Below are positions 26,727 through 34,981 of a DNA stretch of 64,000 nt, piece by piece (position 1 is the stretch's first letter; the number at the start of each line of letters is the position of its first letter). Under the pieces are notes generated by a model. That model was given only the letters and a program-made list of their open reading frames with translations. It searched no databases and was not told where the DNA came from. The position numbers were made by a program, and so were the translations under genes. Origin of the DNA: Streptomyces chartreusis (lineage in GTDB: Bacteria > Actinomycetota > Actinomycetes > Streptomycetales > Streptomycetaceae); assembly GCF_008704715.1 (NCBI RefSeq), contig NZ_CP023689.1:4030001-4094000 (forward strand), written 5' to 3'.

Positions 26727-27379
26727 TTGGGGGTGACCACCTTGTAGTTCTTGGGGACCTGGGCGTCGGGCCTGCGCAGATACAGCGGCCGCGGCGCGGG
26801 GAGTTCCTCGCCCGCCGCCAGCTTCTCGGCGGCCAGTGCGGCGAGCGCCGCCGCCGACACGTGCTCGGGCTCGTGGGCGCGGGGGAAGGTGTCGGGGTAC
26901 AGCAGCGCGCCCGCGCCGACGGCCGGCAGCCCGGCGACCTCGTCGGCGATGTCGGCGGGCCGGTCGACGGCCGGGTCGGTCAGCCGAGTGCGGGAGTCGG
27001 CGTACCGCGCCCAGTAGACCTCCTTGCGCCGGGCGTCCGTCGCGACGACGAACGGGCCCTTCTCGATGTCGGCCGCGTAGGCGAGGCCGTCCAGCGTGCA
27101 CAGGCCGTGCACGGGGACGCCGAGGGCGAGCCCGAAGGTGTCGGCGGTCATCAGGCCGACGCGCAGCCCGGTGTAGGGGCCGGGTCCGATGCCTACGACG
27201 ATGGCGGTCACGGCGTCGAGCCGTTTGCCGGCCTCGGCGAGAACTCGGTCGACGGCCGGCAGCAGCAGCTCGCCGTGCCGGCGCGCGTCCACCTGGCTAG
27301 AGGAGGCGATGACGTCCGTGCCGTCGTGCAGCGCGACGGTGACGGCGGGGGTGGCGGTATCCAGAGCGAGCAAGAGCAC
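26723..27379 (-). CDS. tsaB: t6A synthesis dimerisation subunit TsaB
   Basis: 218 aa, an inactive TsaD paralogue that forms the TsaB–TsaD heterodimer. The N-terminal half has LALDTATPAVTVALHDG and VVGIGPGPYTGLRVGLMTADT, the TsaB signatures. It starts the tsaB-rimI-tsaD operon with a GTG at 27379. The next gene overlaps by 4 bp. tsaE lies about 1.2 kb upstream, separated from tsaB by two unrelated small genes. Confidence 0.95.
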   Translation of the reverse strand: MLLLALDTATPAVTVALHDGTDVIASSSQVDARRHGELLLPAVDRVLAEAGKRLDAVTAIVVGIGPGPYTGLRVGLMTADTFGLALGVPVHGLCTLDGLAYAADIEKGPFVVATDARRKEVYWARYADSRTRLTDPAVDRPADIADEVAGLPAVGAGALLYPDTFPRAHEPEHVSAAALAALAAEKLAAGEELPAPRPLYLRRPDAQVPKNYKVVTPK

Positions 27380-27605
27380 GCAAACAGCCTACGGCGCCCG
27401 CGCCCCGTCGGGCGCCGCCGCGTTGCACGGCCCGTTCGCCCACGGGGTGCCCTCGGCCGGTCCGGCGGACGCGAGCCTGCTCAGCGCGTGTTCGACACCG
27501 GCGCGCCCCTTCGGCTCACTCGCGGGGCGGGCGCTTGACGGCTGCTACGGTCGGGCTGAATCGGGCTGGATCACGACATATGACGCGAACGCTGAGGTGA
27601 GCGCG

Positions 27606-28160
27606 GTGGCAGGCAGCAGCTCCTCAATCGTGGCGGGGCTGACCGCGGCTGCCCTGGCGACGGTCGGCTTCCTCGCCTTCCGGGCCTCGGCCACCGTCCC
27701 GGCCGACCTGGCGGGGCCGCGCGGCGGCGACGTGCAGGGGGTGAGCGCCTCCAAGGTGCCGCGTGACCGCGAGGACCCCGACGCGCTGCCCGACGGATCC
27801 GGTACGGGGCAGCGGGTCGTGTACTCGGTGGACGACGACCGGGTGTGGCTGGTCGCCGGGGGCGGCAAGGTCAAGCGCACGTTCCGCGTGTACCCCGGAT
27901 CGGTCGACCCCCCGACGGGCGTGTACGCGGTCACCTCGCGCTCCAACGCGGCCACCGGCACCGACGGCGCCTCCATCGAGCACGTCATCCGCTTCGCCAG
28001 CGTGGACACCGTGACCATCGGCTTCAGTACGACCGTCAGGAGCCCGTCGACGCATCCCGACCCGGCCCTGGAGACGGGCGGTATCCGTGAGTCGCGGGCG
28101 GACGGCGACGCGATGTGGGACTTCGCGACGATCGGCCGCGCGGTCGTGGTGATCCGCTAG
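27606..28160 (+). CDS. Membrane-anchored L,D-transpeptidase-like protein without the catalytic motif
   Basis: 184 aa. The start is taken as GTG 27606 because GAGGTGA ends 5 bases before it. An N-terminal hydrophobic segment (about 6–26) anchors it or acts as a signal. Residues ~65–125 (RVVYSVDDDRVWLV, then KVKRTFRVYPGSVDPPTGVY) look like the first strands of a YkuD L,D-transpeptidase domain. The His and SHGC-type cysteine needed for transpeptidation are absent. It sits inverted between tsaB and a small iron-regulated gene. It might bind cell wall without cross-linking it; this is inference. Confidence 0.7.
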   Translation: MAGSSSSIVAGLTAAALATVGFLAFRASATVPADLAGPRGGDVQGVSASKVPRDREDPDALPDGSGTGQRVVYSVDDDRVWLVAGGGKVKRTFRVYPGSVDPPTGVYAVTSRSNAATGTDGASIEHVIRFASVDTVTIGFSTTVRSPSTHPDPALETGGIRESRADGDAMWDFATIGRAVVVIR

Positions 28161-28172
28161 GCCCCTGGGCCC

Positions 28173-28364
28173 CTAGGCCGCTTCGCGGTGCGTGGTGCGC
28201 GGCGGGTGCTCCGGCCGCCCGTGCTGCCGCGGCCGCCCGGCCTCGGGCTCTCGCGGCGGAGTGGAGATCAGTCTCGCCGCGGCGCCGGCCGCGAGCAGAT
28301 CACGCATGGACACCCCGGCGGTCACCTCGGGCCGCTGCTGGGCCGTGTTCTCCGATGCCGGCAT
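28173..28364 (-). CDS. Small 63-aa protein behind an iron box
   Basis: The product starts MPASENTAQQRPEVTAGVSM and contains MRDLLAAGAAARLISTPP followed by a Pro/Arg/His-rich tail. No known domain is recognised. ATG at 28364 has a perfect AGGAGG at the right distance. A 22-bp palindrome resembling the DmdR1/IdeR operator lies 29–50 bp upstream, so it should be expressed when iron is scarce. It is convergent with the transpeptidase-like gene, 12 bp apart. It may belong to iron homeostasis; the function is unknown. Confidence 0.75.
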   Translation of the reverse strand: MPASENTAQQRPEVTAGVSMRDLLAAGAAARLISTPPREPEAGRPRQHGRPEHPPRTTHREAA

Positions 28365-28392
28365 GGACGCCTCCTGGGGGCCGGGGGCGGAC

Positions 28393-28414
28393 GTAGTTAG
28401 GCACACCTAACTAC
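28393..28414. promoter_or_regulatory. Iron box (DmdR1/IdeR-type operator)
   Basis: Perfect inverted repeat GTAGTTAGG / CCTAACTAC around CACA. It matches the streptomycete iron-box consensus (TTAGGTTAGGCTCACCTAA) at about 15 of 19 positions. It lies immediately upstream of the ribosome-binding site of the 63-aa gene; the nearest gene in the other direction, tsaE, ends toward it and so is not a target. Confidence 0.8.
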
Positions 28415-28560
28415 GGACTGGGTACCATGTGACCACGCACAAGACCGCGAACGCAATATTTTGCCGACGTCTTGTCGGAATGTTCATCGCCGACGGCAGG
28501 CGCAGACCGCCGACGGCACGTTCAGGCCGGCGCAGCACGCTCAGACCGCCGAGTGCACGC

Positions 28561-29106
28561 TCAGGCCGACAGCACGCTCAGGTCCGCCGTCGCCCAGCGC
28601 TCCCCGAGCCCGGTCACGGTCACGTGCCGCACCTCGTCGGTCTCCGGGGGTCCGGGGGTCGCCCCCCGGGAAGACGCAGTGCCGACGGCCCGGTGGATCA
28701 CGACCTGGAGCCGCTCCTCGGTCAGCTCCTCGACCTTGCCCTCGCCCCACTCCACGACGATCACCGAGTCGGGCAGCGAGACGTCGAGGTCGAGGTCCTC
28801 CATCTCGTCGAGTCCGCCGGACAGCCGGTAGGCGTCGACGTGGACGAGCGGCGGACCGTCGCCGAGGGACGGGTGCACACGGGCGATCACGAAGGTCGGG
28901 GACGTGACCGCTCCCCGGACCCCCATCCCTTCGCCGAGCCCGCGCGTCAGCGTCGTCTTGCCCGCGCCGAGCTCCCCGCTCAGCATCACCAGGTCGCCGG
29001 CGCGCAGCAGCTTGGCGAGGCGGCGGCCCAGCTCCCGCATCTGGTCGGGAGCGGTGACGGTCAGCTGAAGGTCACCCGCGTTGTGCGGTGCTGCTGGTGC
29101 TTCCAT
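28561..29106 (-). CDS. tsaE: t6A synthesis ATPase TsaE
   Basis: 181 aa from ATG 29106 (an in-frame start at 29139 is possible). P-loop GELGAGKTTLTRG near residues 44–56, then TSPTFVIARVH and the conserved HVDAYRL and EWGE motifs of the YjeE/TsaE family. It couples ATP hydrolysis to turnover of the TsaB–TsaD complex. The start overlaps the end of the upstream hydrolase gene by about 35 bp, so both are on one transcript with alr. The C-terminal part after ~150 is variable. Confidence 0.93.
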   Translation of the reverse strand: MEAPAAPHNAGDLQLTVTAPDQMRELGRRLAKLLRAGDLVMLSGELGAGKTTLTRGLGEGMGVRGAVTSPTFVIARVHPSLGDGPPLVHVDAYRLSGGLDEMEDLDLDVSLPDSVIVVEWGEGKVEELTEERLQVVIHRAVGTASSRGATPGPPETDEVRHVTVTGLGERWATADLSVLSA

Positions 29107-30313
29107 AGCCACTAACGGTAGCCCCTGCCGGCACGGCACCCGCCCGGGTGAGCAGGTCGGCCAGACGGTCGGTGACCACTTCCGGGTGCTCCAGCATGAC
29201 CAGGTGCCCGGCGTCCGGCACGAGCACCAGTTCGGCCTCCGGCAGATGGTCGGCGATGGCCTCGCTGTGCTCGCTGGGCGTGACGAGGTCGCCCACGCCG
29301 GCCAGGACGAGCACCGGCATGTCCGTGAACAGGGCGAGCGCCTCGGTCTTGTCGTGGTCGGCGAAGGCCGGGTAGAACTCCGCGACCACGTCGATCGGCG
29401 TCCCCTCGATCATCCGCTCGGCGAACCGGGCGACGGCCGGGTCGACGTCCCGGGACGAGAACGAGTACCGCTTGATGATCCCGGCGAACAGGTCGGCGGT
29501 GGCCCGCCGCCCGCGCTCCACCAGCTCGGCCCGCTGCCCCAGCGCCTTGAGCACGCCCGGCAGCACTCGCCGCACCGCGTTCACCCCTGCGACGGGCAGT
29601 CCGAAGTTGACCTCGCCGAGCTTCCCGGACGACGTACCGACGAGTGCGGTGGCGACGACCCGGTCGCGGATCAGGTCCGGGAACTGGTCCGCGAGCGCCA
29701 TGACGGTCATCCCGCCCATGGAGTGCCCGACCAGCACGAGCGGCCCTTCCGGCGCGGCCGCGTCGATGACGGCCTTCAGGTCGCGCCCGAGCTGCTCGAT
29801 GTCGACGTGCCTGCCCTCCTGCGTCTGGGCGACGCCGCGCCCCGAGCGGCCGTGGCTGCGCTGGTCCCAGTGCACGGTGCGCACGACGCCCCGCAGGGCG
29901 GCCCGCTGGAAGTGCCAGGAGTCCTGGCTCAGGCAGTAGCCGTGGCTGAAGACGACGGTGACGGGGGCCGGTGCCTTGCGCCCGAAGAGCCGTCGCCGGC
30001 GCGGGCTGAGGGCGGGAGCGGCCTCGGGGTCGATGTCGTCGACCTCGTAGTACAGCTCGGTGCCGTCGTCGGAGTACGCCTTGCCGGGTGTGCCGCGCAG
30101 CGAGCCGTACGGTCCCGCCGAGTCGAGCGCGAGTCTGGCCTTCTGCCGCATGCCGCGGCCCACTGTCATGCGCTCTATGGCGACGCCGGCCGCGGCGCCC
30201 GCCGCGATCACGCCTATCGCCGCACCGGCGATGCCGGTGGCCCTGCGCCAGTTCGCGGCCGCCCCCGTGGCGGAGGCGACGGCCGCGACGGCCTCCGCAC
30301 TGCTCTCGCTCAC
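29072..30313 (-). CDS. Alpha/beta-hydrolase
   Basis: 413 aa. An N-terminal hydrophobic stretch (about 26–48) may anchor it in the membrane. The hydrolase core begins near 115: VVFSHGYCLSQDSWHFQ (oxyanion region), the nucleophile elbow VLVGHSMGGMT (G-H-S-M-G), the acid in VLAGVGDLVTP, and the catalytic His in VPDAGHLVMLEHPE. The substrate is unknown. Genes of this type sit between alr and tsaE in streptomycetes. The GTG start at 30313 follows GAGGAG. Confidence 0.9.
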   Translation of the reverse strand: MSESSAEAVAAVASATGAAANWRRATGIAGAAIGVIAAGAAAGVAIERMTVGRGMRQKARLALDSAGPYGSLRGTPGKAYSDDGTELYYEVDDIDPEAAPALSPRRRRLFGRKAPAPVTVVFSHGYCLSQDSWHFQRAALRGVVRTVHWDQRSHGRSGRGVAQTQEGRHVDIEQLGRDLKAVIDAAAPEGPLVLVGHSMGGMTVMALADQFPDLIRDRVVATALVGTSSGKLGEVNFGLPVAGVNAVRRVLPGVLKALGQRAELVERGRRATADLFAGIIKRYSFSSRDVDPAVARFAERMIEGTPIDVVAEFYPAFADHDKTEALALFTDMPVLVLAGVGDLVTPSEHSEAIADHLPEAELVLVPDAGHLVMLEHPEVVTDRLADLLTRAGAVPAGATVSGYGSTSSTAQRG

Positions 30314-30476
30314 GTACCGCTCCTCTTCGCCTGGTCTGGTGGTGCCGTTGTGACGTGTGTGGTCGATGGTGCCGGTGTTTCGATCATGCGTCCCGCTACG
30401 GGTTACCCGTCTCGTTCCTCATTCACTTAGCCGCACACAGATGGACGCATCACATAGCCCGGATCACAGCGCCGCA

Positions 30477-31643
30477 TCACATGGACGCATTCCTATAGAC
30501 GCGCGGAACGCGCGTTCCGATCCGGGTGACGATTTCGTACGCGATGGTCCCCGCCGCCTGCGCCCAGTCCTCGGCGGTGGGCTCACCGCCGTCGCCGGGC
30601 CCGAACAGCACGGCCTGCGCACCCGGCTCGGGCTCGTCCCCGCCCAGGTCGACGACGAACTGGTCCATGGCGATCCGCCCCGCGACCGTCCGCCACTTGC
30701 CGCCGACCAGCACAGGGCCGGCGCCGGAGGCGTGCCGCGGGATGCCGTCGGCGTAGCCCAGCGGGACGAGGCCGAGGGTGGTCTCGCCGGGGGTGACGTA
30801 GCGATGGCCGTAGGAGACGCCGTGGCCGCCCGGCACGTGCTTGACCAGGGCCAGGGACGCCGACAGCGTCATCACGGGCCGCAGCCCGAAGTCGGCGGGG
30901 CTGCCCAGCTCGGGGCTGGGCGAGATGCCGTAGGTCGCGATGCCGGTGCGCACCAGGTCGAAGTGGCTGTCCGGGAGGGTGAGCGTGGCGGGCGAGTTCG
31001 CGATGTGCCGCACCTCCGGCCGTGCGCCCTGCCCCTCGGCGTACGCCACCATCTCCCGGAAGCGGGTGAGCTGGGCGGCGATGGAGGGGTGCCCGGGCTC
31101 GTCGGCGCAGGCGAAGTGCGACCACAGCCCGGTGACGCTCAGGAGCCCTTCGGCCTCGGCCCGCAGGGCCTCGCGGACCAGCTCGGCCCAGTCGTCGCCG
31201 GGCTGGCAGCCGCCGCGCCCGAGCCCGGTGTCGGCCTTGAGGTGCACGCGGGCGGGGGCGCCGGCCTGCCGGGCGGCCTCGGTGACCTCCCGAAGGGCCC
31301 ACATCCCGCTGACGGAGACGTCGACGTCGGCCTCGACGGCCTCCCGCCAGGGGCCGCCCGGCGTCCACAGCCAGCACATCATCCGCATACCGCGCAGCCC
31401 GGCGGCCCGCAGTACGAGGGCCTCCTCGGGGGTCGCCGTACCCAGCCAGGTTGCGCCCGCGTCGACGGCGGCGCGGGCGCACCGGACGGCCCCGTGGCCG
31501 TACGCGTCCGATTTCACGACGGCCATCAGGGCCGCGCCCGGTGCGTGGGCGCGCAGGCTCAGCACGTTGGACCGCAGGGCGGCCAGGTCGATCTCGGCGC
31601 GGGCTCGCAGGGGCGCGGTCCGCAGGGCTGTTGTCTCTGTCAT
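30477..31643 (-). CDS. alr: Alanine racemase
   Basis: 388 aa, PLP enzyme that interconverts L- and D-alanine for peptidoglycan. The PLP lysine is in VVKSDAYGHG (about 43–52). The conserved GxGR-type loop (TGLGRGGCQP) is followed by the C-terminal beta domain carrying the catalytic tyrosine in GHGVSYGHRY (about 272–281). It is probably the first gene of the alr–hydrolase–tsaE transcript. ATG at 31643. Confidence 0.96.
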   Translation of the reverse strand: MTETTALRTAPLRARAEIDLAALRSNVLSLRAHAPGAALMAVVKSDAYGHGAVRCARAAVDAGATWLGTATPEEALVLRAAGLRGMRMMCWLWTPGGPWREAVEADVDVSVSGMWALREVTEAARQAGAPARVHLKADTGLGRGGCQPGDDWAELVREALRAEAEGLLSVTGLWSHFACADEPGHPSIAAQLTRFREMVAYAEGQGARPEVRHIANSPATLTLPDSHFDLVRTGIATYGISPSPELGSPADFGLRPVMTLSASLALVKHVPGGHGVSYGHRYVTPGETTLGLVPLGYADGIPRHASGAGPVLVGGKWRTVAGRIAMDQFVVDLGGDEPEPGAQAVLFGPGDGGEPTAEDWAQAAGTIAYEIVTRIGTRVPRVYRNASM

Positions 31644-31699
31644 CGCGCCCCCAGTGTCTCAGAGGGGTCCGACATCGCCGCCGCGCCGGGAGCCATGGC

Positions 31700-32611
31700 C
31701 TACTGCTCCTGCCTGTGCCCCCACACGTAGACCCGGTCGCCCTTCTTCAGCAACCCCCACAGCTTCCGGGAGTCCTTCAGGGTCATGTTGACGCAGCCCC
31801 GCGAGCCGACGGGGGTGTAGAGGCTGCCGTAGACGCCGTGGAACGCCTGGCCGCCGCTGAAGAACTGGGAGTAGGGCATGGGGCTCTTGTAGAGCGTCGA
31901 CACATGGTTCTTGTGCCGCCAGTAGACCGCGTGCCAGCCGTTGCGCGTCCCATATCCGGTACGTCCGCTGCGGATGGGCACGGGTCCGAACACCACGCCG
32001 CCCTTGCCGTGCTGCACCCAGGCGATCTGCCGGTCGAGGTCGACACAGGCCACCCGGTACGCCCGCACCGGGCACTTCTTGGCCGCGTTGGGGTTCTTGC
32101 GGGCGCCGACGAGCTGCATGGTGGCCCAGGTCACGGGCCCGGCGTACCCGATGGCGGGCTTGATGCGGTACTTCTTCTGGAAGACGCGGATGGCCTTGCA
32201 GTCACCCTTCGACTGCTCGCCGTCGACCGGCCGCTTCAACCACCGCTCGACCTCCCGCTGCCGCAGGCCCGTCTCCTCGCTGCACGTCACGTCCCCGAAG
32301 GAGTCCATGGGGTCGACGTACTCCACGCGGTCGTACGCCTCCTCCGGGGCGTCCTTGGGCTCGACGGCCTCCTCCGCGCGGGTGGGCTTGTACACCTTCG
32401 GCGGCAGTGCCTGGTCGGGTGTGTCCATCTCCGAGAGCGGCAGCAGGGTCAGGGGGATGCCGGGCACGAGATCGGCGGTCTGCGGTCCGGACGTCGGGGG
32501 CACCGGGTCCGAGGAGTCCGCCGGGTCCGCCGAGGCGCCGCCGACGGGCATGATGACCGCCCCGGCGAGAAGCACGGCGACACTCCGGCGTGCGATACGT
32601 CTGCTCATCAT
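31700..32611 (-). CDS. L,D-transpeptidase with peptidoglycan-binding domain
   Basis: About 303 aa. An N-terminal signal sequence (about 1–28, ending GGASADPA) is followed by a Pro/acidic linker and a peptidoglycan-binding region (about 105–170; LRQREVERWLKRP, AIGYAGPVTWATMQ). The YkuD catalytic domain covers 185–295, with AFHGVYG (His) and SRGCVNM (nucleophile Cys272, counting from the upper ATG). It forms 3-3 cross-links in the wall outside the cell. Two adjacent ATG codons (32611 and 32608) could start it; neither has a strong ribosome-binding site. Confidence 0.92.
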   Translation of the reverse strand: MMSRRIARRSVAVLLAGAVIMPVGGASADPADSSDPVPPTSGPQTADLVPGIPLTLLPLSEMDTPDQALPPKVYKPTRAEEAVEPKDAPEEAYDRVEYVDPMDSFGDVTCSEETGLRQREVERWLKRPVDGEQSKGDCKAIRVFQKKYRIKPAIGYAGPVTWATMQLVGARKNPNAAKKCPVRAYRVACVDLDRQIAWVQHGKGGVVFGPVPIRSGRTGYGTRNGWHAVYWRHKNHVSTLYKSPMPYSQFFSGGQAFHGVYGSLYTPVGSRGCVNMTLKDSRKLWGLLKKGDRVYVWGHRQEQ

Positions 32612-32710
32612 GCGCACAGGGAAGCGTGATGGCCCCGCCCGCGCGGAGGCGCCGCGCGGCTGGGTCACTCTTTCGAGGACCATCTCGCGAGGACCCATAG
32701 GGTGCTCGGC

Positions 32711-33082
32711 ATGAGCATCATCGGGGTCGGCATCGACGTGGCCGAGATCGACAGATTCGAGGCGGCACTGGAGCGCACCCCCGGGCTGGCCGAACGGCTC
32801 TTCCTGGAGCGGGAGTTGCTGCTGCCGAGCGGCGGCCGCCGGGGCATCGCCTCGCTCGCCGCCCGCTTCGCCGCGAAGGAGGCCCTGGCGAAGGCGCTGG
32901 GCGCGCCGGCCGGTCTGCTCTGGACCGACGCCGAGGTCTGCGTCGAGGACAGCGGGCAGCCCCGGCTGCGGGTGACGGGCACGGTGGCGGCCCGGGCGGC
33001 CGAACTCGGCGTCCGCTCCTGGCACGTGTCGCTGAGCCATGACGCCGGGGTGGCATCGGCCGTGGTGATCGCGGAGGGCTGA
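32711..33082 (+). CDS. acpS: Holo-[acyl-carrier-protein] synthase
   Basis: 123 aa. It transfers 4'-phosphopantetheine from CoA to acyl carrier proteins. Signatures: GVGIDVAEIDRFE at the N terminus (the Asp and Glu bind Mg2+), RFAAKEALAKALG (about 58–70) and the late WHVSLSHDAGVASA. The length is standard. It is divergent from the L,D-transpeptidase and is followed by a repeat region and the NAD(P)HX repair gene, its common partner. Confidence 0.95.
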   Translation: MSIIGVGIDVAEIDRFEAALERTPGLAERLFLERELLLPSGGRRGIASLAARFAAKEALAKALGAPAGLLWTDAEVCVEDSGQPRLRVTGTVAARAAELGVRSWHVSLSHDAGVASAVVIAEG

Positions 33083-33340
33083 GCGGGACCCTCGGGTCGC
33101 ATACGAACTGCCTACGGCGTGGCGATGGCGGTGGTGGCGGAGCGTCGAGCGGAGGCTGCCACGCTCGCGACGCCACGGCGAAGCGGCGATAGACACGACT
33201 CGCCTCGGCCCGTAAGGAACCTCGGGTCTCGTACGAACTGCCCACGGCGGAGCGTCGAGCGGAGGCTGCCACGCTCGCGACGCCACGGCGAAGCGGCGAT
33301 GGATGCGACGCGCCTCGGCCCGTACGGGAGACTCGGTCGT
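33083..33340. repeat. 110-bp direct repeats before the NAD(P)HX repair gene
   Basis: The segment from GGCGGAGCGTCGAGCGGAGG through the text ending CGGCGAAGCGGCGAT occurs at 33136–33190 and again at 33246–33300 (offset 110 bp), followed each time by a CGCCTCGGCCCGTA-type stretch. Each unit is headed by a CTCGG…CGAACTGCC(T/C)ACGGCG sequence (33091, 33221). A third head (33331) runs into the coding start of the next gene. No gene is seen here. Confidence 0.85.
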
Positions 33341-34780
33341 ATGCGGACTGCGTACGGCGTGGAGACGGTAAGGGCGGCCGAACGGGAGCTGATGGCACGG
33401 CTCCCGGACGGGGCGCTGATGCAGCGGGCGGCGGCCGGACTGGCCGCGGCCTGCGCGGATCTGCTGGGCCGGGTGTACGGCAGCCGGGTCGTGCTGCTGG
33501 TCGGCAGCGGCGACAACGGCGGCGACGCCCTGTACGCCGGTGCCCGGCTGGCCCGGCGCGGAGCGGGCGTGACGGCGGTGCTGCTGGCGCCGGAGCGCGC
33601 GCACGCCGGGGGCCTCGCGGCGCTGCGGCGGGCGGGCGGGCGTCCCGTCGGCCTCGATGCCGCCGAGGAGTTGATCGAGCGCGCGGACCTGGTCGTGGAC
33701 GGCATCGTCGGCATCGGCGGCAAGGGCGGACTGCGGCCGGACGCGACACCGCTGGCCGACGCCGCGGCCCGGTCCGGGGCCGCGGTGGTCGCCGTCGACC
33801 TGCCGAGCGGCGTGGACGCCGACACGGGCGAGGTGCGGGGCGCGGCGATCCGCGCCGACCTCACCGTCACCTTCGGCACGCACAAGCCGGGCCTGCTGAT
33901 CGACCCGGCGCGGGAGTACGCCGGTGTCGTACGGCTCGTGGACATCGGACTGGCGCTGCCGGCCGACGCGGCCGAGCTGGAGGCGCTCCAACACGCCGAC
34001 GTGGCACGGCTGTTGCCGCTGCCGGGGGCGGAGACCGACAAGTACCGGCGCGGGGTCGTGGGCATCGCGGCGGGATCGTCGAGGTACCCGGGCGCGGCCG
34101 TGCTGGCGGTGGCGGGCGCGCTGCGGGGCGGGGCCGGGGCGGTGCGGTACGTCGGTCCGGCCGCGGACGCGGTGATCGCGCGGTTCCCCGAGACGCTGGT
34201 GTCGGACCGGGGACCGAAGAAGGCCGGGCGTGTGCAGGCCTGGGTCGTCGGGCCGGGCGCCGGGGACGACGCGTCGACGGTGGCGGAGGTGCTCGCGACG
34301 GACGTACCGGTGCTGCTGGACGCGGACGGGCTGCGGCTGGCGGACGCCGGGACGGTACGGGAGCGCGGGGCGCCGACCCTGATGACCCCGCACGCCGGGG
34401 AGGCGGCGGCGCTGCTCGGGGTCTCCCGCGAGGAGGTCGAGGGGGCCCGGCTGGCCTCGGTACGGGAGTTGGCGCGGCGGTACGCGGCGACCGTGCTGCT
34501 GAAGGGCTCGACGACGCTGGTGGCCCGGGCGGGCGGCGCCGGTGCGGTGCGGGTGAATCCGACGGGCACGGGATGGCTGGCCACGGCCGGCAGCGGGGAC
34601 GTGCTGTCGGGCCTGGGCGGATCGCTGCTCGCAGCGGGCCTCCCGGCGGTGGACGCCGCGAGCGCGGCGGCGTACCTCCACGGCCTCTCGGCGAGATTCG
34701 CGGCGGACGGGGCGCCGTTGGGGGCACATGACGTGGCGGCGGGCATTCCGGAAGCCTGGCGGGATGTGCGGGTGGGGTGA
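33341..34780 (+). CDS. nnr: Bifunctional NAD(P)H-hydrate epimerase / ADP-dependent dehydratase
   Basis: 479 aa. Residues 1–210 are the YjeF_N epimerase domain (GSGDNGGDALYAGARLARR; the VVDGIVGIGGKGGL and DLPSGVDADTGEV loops). Residues ~225–479 are the ribokinase-like dehydratase (AGSSRYPGAAVLAV, DADGLRLAD, the HAGEAAALL loop, TGTGWLATAGSGDVLSG). It repairs hydrated NADH/NADPH. ATG at 33341 is chosen because the protein then begins MRTAYGVETVR as in the family. The frame is open further upstream only through the repeat region. The first codons are part of the third repeat head. Confidence 0.95.
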   Translation: MRTAYGVETVRAAERELMARLPDGALMQRAAAGLAAACADLLGRVYGSRVVLLVGSGDNGGDALYAGARLARRGAGVTAVLLAPERAHAGGLAALRRAGGRPVGLDAAEELIERADLVVDGIVGIGGKGGLRPDATPLADAAARSGAAVVAVDLPSGVDADTGEVRGAAIRADLTVTFGTHKPGLLIDPAREYAGVVRLVDIGLALPADAAELEALQHADVARLLPLPGAETDKYRRGVVGIAAGSSRYPGAAVLAVAGALRGGAGAVRYVGPAADAVIARFPETLVSDRGPKKAGRVQAWVVGPGAGDDASTVAEVLATDVPVLLDADGLRLADAGTVRERGAPTLMTPHAGEAAALLGVSREEVEGARLASVRELARRYAATVLLKGSTTLVARAGGAGAVRVNPTGTGWLATAGSGDVLSGLGGSLLAAGLPAVDAASAAAYLHGLSARFAADGAPLGAHDVAAGIPEAWRDVRVG

Positions 34781-34825
34781 GGAGAGGTTCGGAGGGCTGG
34801 TCGACTGGGTGGCTGCAACCCCCCA

Positions 34826-34851
34826 GGGGCGCGGGGAACTGCGCGACCAAC
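34826..34851. repeat. Dispersed intergenic repeat, copy 2
   Basis: GGGGCGCGGGGAACTGCGCG then ACCAAC, in the 201-bp gap after the NAD(P)HX gene. The rest of this gap holds no recognisable feature. Confidence 0.8.
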
Positions 34852-34981
34852 CCCCACCCACCCGCGGACGGGTACGCGCCGCCACCGCCCTCCCCTTGAC
34901 CCGCACGCTCCCCTCCACGAGGTTGGCCGTCAGCACCAGGGCATGGGCGGGCGGGCAGGTCCGGCGGAGTGAGGTCGTGGG

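Noticed and set aside
28429..29115. Plus-strand frame of 228 codons opposite tsaE
   Set aside because: Antisense to tsaE, which has P-loop and family motifs; the iron box would sit just upstream but no ribosome-binding site or family match supports a gene.
33083..33340. CRISPR-like repeat arrangement
   Set aside because: Repeats are over 50 bp and unequal in spacing (only two full units), without regular spacers or cas genes.
31700..34936. 1,078-codon minus-strand frame extending the L,D-transpeptidase upstream
   Set aside because: The upstream part is antisense to acpS and the NAD(P)HX repair gene and has no homology; the real gene starts at 32611.
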